Below are positions 17,072 through 25,928 of a stretch of 64,000 nucleotides of DNA, piece by piece. The DNA lies in assembly GCF_034555965.1 (NCBI RefSeq), contig NZ_JAYDCK010000002.1, forward strand, positions 153,586-217,585, in the 5' to 3' direction. The notes below the pieces were generated by a model. It searched no databases. It was given only the letters and a program-made list of their open reading frames with translations, and was not told where the DNA came from. How positions within the stretch are numbered: the stretch's first letter is position 1; each line of letters begins with the position of its first letter. The DNA comes from Aquicoccus sp. G2-2 (GTDB taxonomy: Bacteria > Pseudomonadota > Alphaproteobacteria > Rhodobacterales > Rhodobacteraceae). Position numbers and translations under genes: made by a program.

Positions 17072-18091
17072 TCAAGCGATCGGCTGCCGGTATTCTTCTC
17101 CCTTTGTCAGGATCGCCCAGATGATCCGGGCGGATTTGTTGGCCATGGCGACTGTTGCCAGTCTGAAGGGTTTCTGATCGAGTAATTTCGCAGTCCAGAT
17201 GTCGGCTTTCTCTGGCTTGTTCCTCGCCATGAGCGCTCGTGATGTCATTCCGACGATCAAAAGCTTGCGGATGTATCGGTCACCCTTTTTGGTTATGCGA
17301 CCAAGGCGTTCTTTGCCGCCGCTCGATTTATTGAGCGGCGTGAGGCCCAGCCACGCTGCAAAGTCGCGACCAGTCTCGAACTGTTTTGCATCCCCAATGG
17401 TGGCGACAACTGCTGAAGCCGTGATTGGTCCAATACCTGGCATGCTCATCAGTCGCCGCGCGTCGGCATCCAGCCATGCGTGCTGTTCGATCAGCTTCGT
17501 TAGCCCATCGATACGGGCATTGAGGCCGTTCAGTTGATGACACATCACCCCAAGAATGCCGCCCGCGATCTCGGGCATTTCCAACTGCTCTTCAGAACCG
17601 TGCTCTCGAGCGAACTTGGACACAGCCTCGATGCCTGTCGGCAGGATGTGCCCGAACTCCCGGAGTATGCTTCGGATCATGTTCACGACTTGGGTACGCT
17701 GACGGACGACCAGGTCTCGTACTCGGTGAATGGCCAACACCGCCTGCTGGTCTTCGGATTTGATCTCAACGAACAGCATGCTCGGTCGGCGCACCGCTTC
17801 GCAGATCGCCTCCGCATCGGCCGCATCCGTCTTGCCGCGCTTCACATATGGTTTGACGTACGCCGCGGGCATGAGACGAACGTCGTGTCCGAGCTTGCGC
17901 AGTTCGCGGCCCCAGTGGTGGGACGAGCCGCAAGCCTCCATCCCGACCACACATCGCGGCAATGTCTCGAAGAAAGAGAGCAGCTTTGCGCGCTTGATCT
18001 TCTTGTTGATGATCCTGCGTCCGGTGGCTGAAACGCAGTGCACCTGAAAAACATCCTTGGCCAAATCGAGGCCCACTGTCTTTACTGTCAT
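17072..18091 (-). CDS. IS110-family transposase (DEDD recombinase)
   Basis: A 339-residue transposase of normal length. The RuvC-like catalytic acids are visible: D9 (VGLDLAKDVF), E52 (GMEACGSSHHW), and D89/D92 (RGKTDAADAEAI). The C-terminal transposase_20 domain has MPGIGPITASAVVATIGD and then AWLGLTPLNKSSGGKERLGRITKKGD, which includes the conserved catalytic serine region. Every motif needed for activity appears present and the frame is intact. In this family a non-coding bridge RNA pairs with target and donor DNA. Here the only sizeable non-coding flank is upstream of the gene, and it begins with a strong hairpin. Confidence 0.95.
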   Translation of the reverse strand: MTVKTVGLDLAKDVFQVHCVSATGRRIINKKIKRAKLLSFFETLPRCVVGMEACGSSHHWGRELRKLGHDVRLMPAAYVKPYVKRGKTDAADAEAICEAVRRPSMLFVEIKSEDQQAVLAIHRVRDLVVRQRTQVVNMIRSILREFGHILPTGIEAVSKFAREHGSEEQLEMPEIAGGILGVMCHQLNGLNARIDGLTKLIEQHAWLDADARRLMSMPGIGPITASAVVATIGDAKQFETGRDFAAWLGLTPLNKSSGGKERLGRITKKGDRYIRKLLIVGMTSRALMARNKPEKADIWTAKLLDQKPFRLATVAMANKSARIIWAILTKGEEYRQPIA

Positions 18092-18092
18092 C

Positions 18093-18166
18093 GGATGGCT
18101 CCTTTCCTAACAGTCGATAACAACTGCACTTTGGCACGTTCGATGCCGGTGGAGCAGGAGCCATCC
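18093..18166 (-). ncRNA. Candidate IS110 bridge-RNA stem
   Basis: Perfect 11-bp arms, GGATGGCTCCT (18093-18103) and AGGAGCCATCC (18156-18166), enclose a 52-nt loop directly upstream of the transposase start. Bridge RNAs of IS110 elements are encoded in such flanks and fold into a stem with internal loops. Only the primary inverted repeat is visible here, and no target/donor guide loops could be assigned. Confidence 0.4.
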
Positions 18167-18344
18167 ACCTCATCCGGTTTGGGCCGTGAACGACGAAAGG
18201 CATGATTTTCGATCCGCTGATGCTCTGCGACGCCGAGACTGTCTCTCTTTTAGCCCCTTTTGACCCGGATCCAACACGCGGATACAAGGGAACAATGAAA
18301 TGCGTTCGACTGGCGGCAGGGCTTGCCGGTCGCAAGGAGTGTGA

Positions 18345-18755
18345 ATGGACAACAATCCGACCACGGGACAATGCCTTTGTGGCGCTGTGAAATTCCGCAT
18401 ATCAGGAGAGTTCGATAGCTTTTTCCTGTGCCACTGCTCCCGCTGCCGCAAGGACAGCGGTTCGGCCCATTCGGCAAACCTGTTTTCGTCCACTGCCAAA
18501 ATCACATGGGTGTCAGGCGAGGCAAACATCAAGACGTTTCATCTCCCTGGTTCACGCCACATGAAGAGCTTTTGCTCCGATTGCGGGTCCGCACTGCCTA
18601 TTTCCCAGCCAGAGGTCGGTTTGCTTGCGGTGCCCGCGGGCTCGCTTGACAGCCCAATCGACATTCGACCCAACGCGCATATCTGCTGTTCCAGTCGCGC
18701 AAACTGGGACGAAGCCCTGGCTTCCATCGAAAGGATCGACGGACTGCCTGGCTGA
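18345..18755 (+). CDS. GFA family (CENP-V/GFA-fold) zinc protein
   Basis: A 136-residue single-domain protein with an AAGGAG ribosome site. The family cysteines are present: GQCLCGAVKF, CHCSRCRKDSGSAHSAN and SFCSDCGSALP, which bind two zinc ions in the Mss4-like fold of glutathione-dependent formaldehyde-activating enzyme relatives. Most such short proteins are not true Gfa enzymes and have unknown thiol-adduct or detoxification roles. It stands alone after the IS110 element. The gap between them must contain its promoter unless it is driven from the element. Confidence 0.88.
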   Translation: MDNNPTTGQCLCGAVKFRISGEFDSFFLCHCSRCRKDSGSAHSANLFSSTAKITWVSGEANIKTFHLPGSRHMKSFCSDCGSALPISQPEVGLLAVPAGSLDSPIDIRPNAHICCSSRANWDEALASIERIDGLPG

Positions 18756-19057
18756 AAGGGCGCGCTGATGATGCATCTCAGATAATAGCCAGACGATAAG
18801 GACGCGACCATCGGCGTCGTTCGGCTCTGCTGTCATTCAAAAGACAGAGATGCTGCGTGATGCACGAATGGCCGCAATGGCGGACCGCATTGCGGCATTT
18901 TGAAGTGGCGGCCAAGGTCGGCTCTGGGCCGCTAACCCTCTAAGGCGCCAGCATATATGAAATTTGGTTCGAGATCGGGAAACCGGCCTCAAAGCCCCTT
19001 GGCCAATAAATCGTTGCCCGCGTCACGGCCGGCCATCTGGCGCGGCTCGGCCATGGC
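18756..19057. other. Non-coding, nothing recognised
   Basis: ~300 bp between the GFA gene and the 3' end of the GcvT-like gene on the opposite strand. No coding frame or structural element was recognised with confidence. Confidence 0.3.
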
Positions 19058-20148
19058 TCAGCCGTGGGTGCGTGCCTTCTGCGGATCATATGCGGGGCTC
19101 GCTATGATGGTTGCCGTGGTCTCCAAACCGTCGCCCTTCACAGCCAAAGACGTGCCAACGGACAACCCGGGCTGCACATGCGCCAAGGCCAGTGATTTTC
19201 CCATGCGATGAGAATAGCAGGGGCTGTTGATGACGCCGACAGGCTCGCCAGACAAGAAAAGGATTTCGCCACCGTCCACCATGTCCGGGTGGTTGATATC
19301 AAGGCAGACGTTGTTGACCCTCTCAGCCCCTTTTGCGGCCATGACAGCCGACTTACCGCGAAAGACCCCTTTGACCTGCTGACGGTAAAGCCAAGGCAGA
19401 CTTCCCAGGGGGTGTTGTTTTCAGACATGTCGTAGCCATAGAATAACAGGCCCGCTTCGATCCGCAGCTTGTCGAGTGCGGTGAAGGAACAGGGCATCAC
19501 GCCCGCTTCGATAAGCCTGTCCCAAATATCGGTGATGACACTGCCATCTGCGAAAATCTCGTAGCCTCGCTCGCCGGAATAGCGGGTTCGCGAGATGCGG
19601 CAGGGATGGCCAAAGAGGGTTGCGGGGGCGTGGTGAAAGTAAGCCAGCGCGCCGAGGTCGATGTCGGTATGTTGCCTTAGGATATCGAGCGCCGCAGGGC
19701 CCTGCACCGACAGGTCGTGCAGATCATCGGTAAACTGTACCTCGACATCACGGCCGTGGGCCGATGTTTGGAGCAGTGCCATTGTGTCACCAGAGCCATG
19801 CACTATCATCCATTCATCAGCCCCGTTGTTCGACACGATGGCGTCATCGGCGATCCCGCCCTGTTCTGTCAGCACGCATAGATACGCCGCCTTGCCCGGC
19901 GTGAGTTTCGACAAATCCCGTGTGGTCAGGTGGTCCAGGACGGCCTGCGCGTCTGGGCCGCGAACCATCACCTTCTTCAGGGGCGACAAATCGAACATGC
20001 CGGCCCGGTCGCGCACGGCGTCATGCTCATCTCTTGGATCGGTCGCATAGGTCCAGGCGGTGCCCATCCCGTTCCAGTCCTCCAGCCCCGATCCAAGGGC
20101 GGCGTGGCGGGAGGCAAGTGCCGAGGTGCGGCTGAGTTCGTCGGTCAT
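19058..20148 (-). pseudogene. GcvT-like aminomethyltransferase, one frameshift
   Basis: A folate-dependent methyl/aminomethyl transferase homologue. The N-terminal part reads MTDELSRTSALASRHAAL...DRAGMFDLSPLKKVMVRGPDAQAVLDHL, then LSVQGPAALDILRQH and the GERGYEIFADG motif of the GcvT folate-binding domain. After WEVCLGFTVSRSKG the frame breaks. The -1 frame gives FRGKSAVMAAKGAERVNNV, then FLSGEPVGVINSPCYSHRMGKSLALAHVQP, the normal GcvT C-terminal barrel. One extra C in the plus-strand run at 19366-19369 restores a protein of ~363 residues. It lies downstream of an MttB-type gene, so it probably accepted methyl groups onto tetrahydrofolate from a methylated amine. Confidence 0.85.
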
Positions 20149-20232
20149 ATGGTGTCCTTTCTAATACCATTCATCCGGAGTTGCGGCCTTGCGATCGGCG
20201 ACGAAATCTTCAAGGGCACTCCGCACGCCGGG

Positions 20233-21702
20233 CTACATTTCTGGCTGTTGATAGTCGAGCAGCATCTGCTGCCAGCGCGCCGTGGCCCGCTGATCGGCCG
20301 TGAGAGACCCGCTCTCCGCCCATGTCTCGAAAGGGCCAGCATCCGGTATCTGCGGCTCGAAATTGGCCGAGGCATAATGGCGCAGGGTGTGGCTGATGGA
20401 GAGGAAATTCTCGCCCGGTCCGGTCTCGAGATAGGCATCGCGGCCAAAGGCTTCATCTTCGGTGTCAAACCCTTGCAAGAGTTTCAACGTCGCGCCGCAG
20501 TGGTCGAGATCCATCACGAATTTCTCGTAGGACATCACCAGCCCGCCTTCGAGCCAGCCTGCAGCATGCCAGACCTGATGCGCCCCAGAGAGAAGTGTCG
20601 CCCACATGGCGCCGGTGCTGTCTTGCATCGCTTGGCCGTCCGGCGCGTTCGACGCGGTGATCTGCCCGCCACCCGAGCGCACGGGTACGCCGAGCCGCCG
20701 TCCCAGTTGGCTGAGCGCCATCGTGGTCATGTTGGCCTCGGGCGAGCCAAAGGTGAGCGCGCCGGTGCGCAGGTTCATGGTGGAATGGAAGCTTCCGAGC
20801 ACCACGGGGCAGCCGGGCCGGACAATCTGCGCCAGCGCGATGCCGACCATTGCCTCGGCCAGCGTCTGCGCCGCCACGGCAGCAGGCGAAAGCGGCCCCA
20901 TCGCGCCGGCAAAGATGGCTGGAGAGACACAGACACATTGGTTCGCTTTCGCATAGCAGCGCAAAGCAGCCGACATGGTATCGTCAAAGATCAGCGGTGA
21001 ATTGACGTTGATGTTGGCCTGCATCACCGCATTGCGTTCCATGACATCACGTCCGAAGACGAGGCGCGCCATTTCGATGCTGTCCTGCGCGCGGTCGGGC
21101 GCGGTAACCGAGCCCATGAAAGGCTTGGTCGACAGGGTGAGGTGCGCCAGCATCATGTCCAGATGCCGCTTATTCACAGCAATATCCGTCGGCTCCACCA
21201 CAGTGCCGCCGGAATGATGCAAAACCGGCGTGCAATAGGCGAGCTTCACGAAGTTGCGGAAATCCTCCAGCGTTGCATAGCGGCGCCCCCGCGCCAGATC
21301 GCTCACGAAAGGAGAGCCATAGCCGGGCATCAGCACGACATTGTCGCCACCAAGCGTCACGGTGTTGCTTGGGTCGCGTGCGTGCAGCTTGAAGGTCTCG
21401 GGCGCGCTGGCGCAAAGAGCGCGCAAAAGACCCGGCTCGAAACGCACGCGTGTGCCATCCACCCGCGCACCCGCTTGGGCAAACAGATCGAGCGCGTCGC
21501 GGTCGTATCGAAACTCCACGCCGATCTTGTCGAGTATTCAGTCCGCCTGATCCTCGATTCGGGAAAGTTCTGCCTCTCCGACAAGCTCATAGGGCGGTAT
21601 CTTACGCCCCATGAAGGGTAGGGCTTCGGCCTGTGCGTTGTGCCGCGACAGACGACCCCGGCGCGTTCTGCCCCGCCGCATCGCCGGCTGTGCCGGAGGC
21701 AT
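20233..21702 (-). pseudogene. MttB-family (trimethylamine methyltransferase-like) gene with in-frame TGA
   Basis: MttB superfamily, non-pyrrolysine type: the C-terminal 428 codons contain no in-frame TAG. The N-terminus MPPAQPAMRRGRTRRGRL...GRKIPPYELVGEAELSRIEDQAD is followed by TGA at 21538-21540. The same frame then reads ILDKIGVEFRYDRDALDLFAQAGARVDG and on through GYGSPFVSDLARGRRYATLEDF, STKPFMGSV and AMGPLSPAA to the end. Relatives have Trp (TGG) at this position, so the stop is most simply a G-to-A nonsense change. Translation could restart at GTG ~21519, losing ~55 residues. Homologues demethylate glycine betaine and related quaternary amines with a corrinoid protein, and no corrinoid-protein gene is adjacent. 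It is followed by the frameshifted GcvT-like gene. Confidence 0.85.
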
Positions 21703-21830
21703 CACTGTGTTCAGTTTAACCAACGCCTTTTTCCCTTTTACAAATCCCCAAGTTCCATTGACCACGGAAAATACAACTGAAAAATCGAAATTTTCTTTCC
21801 TCGGTGTTGAAAAATTTTATACTCCAGAAT

Positions 21831-22703
21831 ATGCGCAACCGCTTTCATCACCATGATTCACTCCGGCTCTTTGCGGAGATCGCACGGCACCCGAGCTTTT
21901 CCACTGCGGCCGAGGCCCTGAACATGACCAAGGGCGCGATCAGCTATCAGATAAAGACGTTGGAGGCCGACCTCGGCATGGTCTTGTTCAGACGCACCGC
22001 GCGTGGTGTCACATTGACCGGTGAAGGCCTGAAGGTGTTGGCCGCCAGTCAAACCCGCTATGAGGAAATCGAAGCGGAGCTTCAGACCCTCAAGGGGGCA
22101 ACCTCTCAAAGCCTGACGGTCGGAGTTTCGACATATTTCGCTGCGCGCTGGCTCTCGGCGCGGCTGATGACCTTCATGCAGCAGCATCAAGACGTGCAAC
22201 TGCGCATCCAGCCGATGATCCAGTTCTCGGACCATGAAATGAAGGATGTCGATCTGGCGATCAGATGGGGCAATGGTCAGTGGGACGACGGGGTCGTGAC
22301 GCCTTTCATGCCGATGCCTACCTTCCCCGTCGGAAATTCAGTCGCCGCGCGTCGCGTGGAGAGGCTGGGGATGAGAAAGGCAATCTCGGATTTCACCTTG
22401 CTTCGGGATCGCGATGACAGCAACGCATGGTCGGATTGGCTGGGCGCCGCCGCGCTGCCTCCGCAGGCCCGCCGTGACGTGTTGATCATCCCGGACCCGA
22501 ATGTCCGGGTGCAGGCGGTGATCAACGGTCAGGGAATTGCGTTGATGGATGAGCTTGTCGAGAATGAACTGGCAGATGCAAAGCTGGCGCGTTTGTCAGC
22601 GACTGCGCTCCCCGACTACGGTTATTTCATCTACCGTTCTCACCGAGCCCCGGAAACAGAACCGACCCGGGTGTTTTCTGACTGGTTGTTGAGCCACACA
22701 TGA
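21831..22703 (+). CDS. LysR (GcvA-like) transcriptional regulator
   Basis: A 290-residue LysR regulator of the GcvA subgroup, starting at ATG 21831. A GTG nine codons upstream is possible. The winged helix reads DSLRLFAEIARHPSFSTAAEAL, then TKGAISYQIKTLEADLG and LFRRTARGVTLT. The effector domain contains LTVGVSTYFAARWLSARLMTF and DVDLAIRWGNGQW, both typical of GcvA-like regulators. It is divergent from the MttB/GcvT pair, which it most likely controls in response to a methylated amine or glycine-related ligand. Unlike its neighbours on the left it is intact. Confidence 0.88.
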   Translation: MRNRFHHHDSLRLFAEIARHPSFSTAAEALNMTKGAISYQIKTLEADLGMVLFRRTARGVTLTGEGLKVLAASQTRYEEIEAELQTLKGATSQSLTVGVSTYFAARWLSARLMTFMQQHQDVQLRIQPMIQFSDHEMKDVDLAIRWGNGQWDDGVVTPFMPMPTFPVGNSVAARRVERLGMRKAISDFTLLRDRDDSNAWSDWLGAAALPPQARRDVLIIPDPNVRVQAVINGQGIALMDELVENELADAKLARLSATALPDYGYFIYRSHRAPETEPTRVFSDWLLSHT

Positions 22704-23019
22704 GCAATCCTTCACTCGGAGGGCCAAATGGCCGTATTGCCCGTGTTCCAGTCGTCTGCTGAAAAATCCTGCATTATCTATGAAAGTCCGGAATGACGAG
22801 CCGCAGCGCAGCATGACAATAGGGCGCCAATGGCCGGATGGGGCTGGTGCTTCCCGGCTCCAGTTTCTTGAGCCTGGTGTCCCGATTGTGGCTCGTGCCG
22901 TAAGTCTCGTCGCACCCCTTGGATTAGATCGATCTGAGATGCGACCGCGGCCAGCCGTTCCCGGCACATGCATAAAATTCCCCATTCTGGTTTGGATGAT
23001 TATTGCATGTCAGTCGGAG
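22704..23019. other. Non-coding, nothing recognised
   Basis: 316 bp between convergent LysR and M24 genes. No coding frame is supported. Loose similarity to phrases near 16790 and 18860 (GAATGRCC/GGC-rich motifs) hints at a decayed intergenic repeat. Confidence 0.3.
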
Positions 23020-24279
23020 TTAGAAATCTTCCCAAGGGAAGCTTTCCAATCTCTCGATTCCGGTTTCCGTTACCAAAACTTGCGTCTCAAGCTTTACACT
23101 TTCAGATCCTTGTTCAGCCACGAGACTTTCAACACAGATTACCATACCAGGTTCGAAAACACCTGAGGTCGCGGTGTCGTCAAAGTCCAAATGGAGCGGG
23201 ATAACTGGCCATTCATCTGCCATCCCGACACCGTGCGCTGCCAGTGAATAACGATAGTCGACATGTTGTGCGGGAATCCGCCAGCTTTTATCATTAAAAT
23301 CAACGAAACTCATTCCTGGCTTCAAAATATCGAGGTTATGCGTGATCTGCTCCAGCGCGGTTGCATAAATGCGCCGCTGGGTGCTGGTCAGGGGCGTATG
23401 GCCACAGGTCCAACTGCGGGACAGGTCGGCGCAGTAGCCATAGGGGCCGATCATGTCGGTATCAAATGAGATCATCTCGCCCGCCCTGCAGGCCCGGTCC
23501 GAGCACTCTTTGTACCAGGGATTCGTGTTCGGGCCGCAGGTTAACAGTTTGGTTTCCAGCCAATCGCCACCCGAGCGCGCATTCTCAAAATGAAGGTGCG
23601 CCCAAAGCTCGCGCTCGGTTGCACCGGGGAGCGAATGCTCGTAAATGCGCGCCATCCCTGCCTCGCAAACCCGGATCGTCCAGCGCATCAGCTCGATTTC
23701 CTCTGCCGACTTGATGGAGCGCGCCCGTTCGGTCAATTCACAGCCTTCTACATCGATGACGCCGCGTGATCTGAGCGCATGCAGACCCGGCCCATCCAGC
23801 CTGTCGATTGCAAGCCGCATGTTGCCCCCGCCATGGTGACGCAATAGACCAGCGATTTCGTCGGCCCAGACTCCGGTAGCGGCAGACGCCTTGTCCCCCT
23901 TGGTCATGAACATCCACGAGACGGCGGTGCGTATCTCATCAATGCCGGGCAAACCGTCATTCAGATGTTCGCACCCCTTGAACTCCCAAAGGATTGCCGG
24001 GCCGCCAGCAAGAATCAGGGCGTAGCGCACCGGATTGTGGCTGGTCCACACCTGCATGTTCGAGCTGTCGAACGCATAACGGATGTTGATCGGGTCATAG
24101 AGCAGAAGCCCTGCCACGTCGTGCACTGCCATCTGATCACGCAGACGGCCCAGACGGTACCGACGCGCCCTATCCCGCGTTGCCTGAGAAATCGGGCTGA
24201 TCAACGGTTTGTCTGCACCTCCACGGTTCAGATAGGTCAGTTTTCGCTCATCTTTGAATGCGTTCTGTGTCTGGGTCAT
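23020..24279 (-). CDS. DddP-like M24-family protein (candidate DMSP/onium lyase)
   Basis: A 419-residue pita-bread (M24) enzyme. All six metal ligands expected from DddP/M24 alignments appear present: D273 and D275 (SFDTDMIGPYG), D285 (YCADLSRSW), H349 (AAHGVGM), E384 (ICVES) and E398 (KLETQ). Beyond the metal site, LLLYDPINIRYAFDSSNMQVW, HGGGNMRLAIDR and KLLTCGPNTNPWYKECS closely resemble roseobacterial DddP, which splits dimethylsulfoniopropionate into acrylate and DMS. DddP is usually somewhat longer, with an N-terminal extension, so this may be a sister subgroup acting on another substrate, or a creatinase/prolidase-type hydrolase. It lies 63 bp after the ammonia-lyase-like gene, last in a three-gene operon with an Fe(II)/2OG oxygenase. 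Confidence 0.75.
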   Translation of the reverse strand: MTQTQNAFKDERKLTYLNRGGADKPLISPISQATRDRARRYRLGRLRDQMAVHDVAGLLLYDPINIRYAFDSSNMQVWTSHNPVRYALILAGGPAILWEFKGCEHLNDGLPGIDEIRTAVSWMFMTKGDKASAATGVWADEIAGLLRHHGGGNMRLAIDRLDGPGLHALRSRGVIDVEGCELTERARSIKSAEEIELMRWTIRVCEAGMARIYEHSLPGATERELWAHLHFENARSGGDWLETKLLTCGPNTNPWYKECSDRACRAGEMISFDTDMIGPYGYCADLSRSWTCGHTPLTSTQRRIYATALEQITHNLDILKPGMSFVDFNDKSWRIPAQHVDYRYSLAAHGVGMADEWPVIPLHLDFDDTATSGVFEPGMVICVESLVAEQGSESVKLETQVLVTETGIERLESFPWEDF

Positions 24280-24342
24280 TTGCTTTCTCGCAATATGCAG
24301 CGGTCACAAGTCTGGCGAAGCGAAGAAGGAGGCGGCCGACGC

Positions 24343-25928
24343 CTATTCTCCGGTTGGTGCCGTCTGTATGAGGTCAGCCATGTAATTTCGGAGGGCATCT
24401 GCGACGGGTTCGATCGAGAACACCTGATAGCCCTCGCGGCCGATTGGCAGTAGTGGCGCGACGATGTCCGCATATTCGCGCAGGCCGGCACCCAACGCGT
24501 AGGTTGGCAAGCCCCTCTTTCGGATCGCCCAGACCGAAATGATGATTTCTATCGTCAAGGCTAGACGCGCTGCGCCGAGCATCTTTTCCAGATCAGAAAC
24601 GGCATGAAATGCGTGGCTGGCGGTGTCTTCGACGCCGTCGGCAACCTGGCCGACGGATAAAAGCAAAGACGGCGCTGCCCAGATTTTTACTGATGTAATG
24701 AAGGAGGCGGCCAGGTGCCCAAGATTGAGAAACTGCACCCCCCGAGCGGACTGTCGTGATTCGAGAAACCAGTCGGCAGACCCGAGAATTCAGTCCATTG
24801 CAGTTTATGGATTCGCTCGCCGGCAATGTCGACTGCCTTGGCCAGCGCCTGCCGCAGCCCGTCGATCGCCAGCGTCATGCGCGTTGTGTCCATGTTGCCA
24901 TGCGAGCGAGCGCACTTGTGTTCGCGATCCATGATTGGATTGTCGGTCACGCTGTTCAGTTCATCGTCCCAAACTGATACCGCACGCTCCAACATCTCTT
25001 GCAGCGCTCCATTGACTTGCACACCGCAGCGGAAGCTCAGTGGATCCTGGATGCGCCGAGCAGCCCCGTCCTCCCAGAGCTGACTGTCATGTAGAAGCTG
25101 CCGCAGTCTGCAACTGACAGCTGCCTGGCCGTTGCGCCGGTGTGCCTTATTCACCTGCTGGCTGATCGCGTTTAGATTGGCGCGAGAGGCTTCCAGTGCC
25201 AACGCCAGTGACAGGTTGGCAAGATCGAGAACAGCGCGCGCTTCCATCAGCACCTCCGCGCCCGAGGCCAGTGTCATCGCGTTATTGTTGATCAGCGACA
25301 GAGTCTCTTTTGGGCCGGGAATGCATTCCACCTCTGCAGCGGGTTGGCTTTGTAGCCAGTCGGCGATTTGCGCCATCGGGATCAGGTCGGAGGCGCTAAG
25401 TGTACCATGGGCGAGGATATCGGGCATTTGGGCTTTATTGACCTGATTCAAGATCAGATCCACCAAGGCGACGGATGCCCCGGTCAAGCCGGTGGAAAAC
25501 TGGTTGGCCATTATGATCAATGCTGCACGAACCCTGTGCCCTGGCAGGACATCTCCACCTGCGTGGCTTGAATGTGCGCGTGCAAGACGGCGGTTATAGG
25601 CCGCCATCTCGTCGTAAGGGATGGCGAAATCCTTCTGCGATCCGACGCCGGTCGTGATCCCGTAGGCGGGTGTTCCACGCGCAACGATTTGTTCGACCAA
25701 AGCACGACCGTCATGGATGCGCTCGCGGCAGAGTTCGGCTATCCGGACTTCGACATGCCGCGCTGCCGCCTCCAATAGCGTTTCGCAGTTGAGTGATGTC
25801 CCGTCCAGCACCAATGCTTGGCGCTTGTCTGGTCGCGCATCGAATGCTTGCCGGGGCGGCCGGGAGGAAGGCCTCCCCAACGATAGAGACCGATGGCTGG
25901 GCTCATCCGGCCGTGAAAAGCCATTCAT
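24343..25928 (-). pseudogene. Aromatic ammonia-lyase (HAL/PAL)-fold protein lacking the MIO glycine, one frameshift
   Basis: HAL/PAL superfamily member of ~527 residues once the frame is restored. Hallmarks: YGITTGVG at ~89-96 (the essential HAL Tyr), LINNNAM and the IQDPLSFRCGVQ segment. The cofactor triad is not the usual Ala-Ser-Gly: ILAHGTLSASDLIPMAQ reads Ala-Ser-Asp at 179-181, as if the Gly codon were absent, so autocatalytic MIO formation is doubtful. Some relatives, reportedly ergothionase, work without MIO. The frame breaks in NHDSPLGG; adding one C to the plus-strand C6 run at 24738-24743 restores VQFLNLGHLAASF to the stop at 24343. The ATG overlaps the stop of the upstream oxygenase gene (ATGA), so the two are coupled. 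Confidence 0.8.

Larger units (their letters stand above)
17072..18166 (-). mobile_element. IS110-family insertion sequence (minimum extent)
   Basis: The element comprises the transposase gene and the upstream structured segment. IS110-family elements lack ordinary terminal inverted repeats and leave no target duplication, so the ends cannot be fixed by eye. The non-coding gap upstream of the transposase runs to 18344 and leaves room for a bridge-RNA region. The element lies between two unrelated metabolic genes and does not interrupt a recognisable gene. Confidence 0.6.

Noticed and set aside
20233..21519. Pyrrolysine-type MttB
   Set aside because: The interrupting codon is TGA, not TAG, and it lies near the N-terminus rather than at the Pyl position. 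The body of the gene has no in-frame TAG.
16780..22830. Recurring GAATGGCC/GCATTGCGGC phrases as a defined intergenic repeat family
   Set aside because: The copies near 16787, 18861 and 22790 match only in short phrases, and no consistent boundaries could be drawn by eye.
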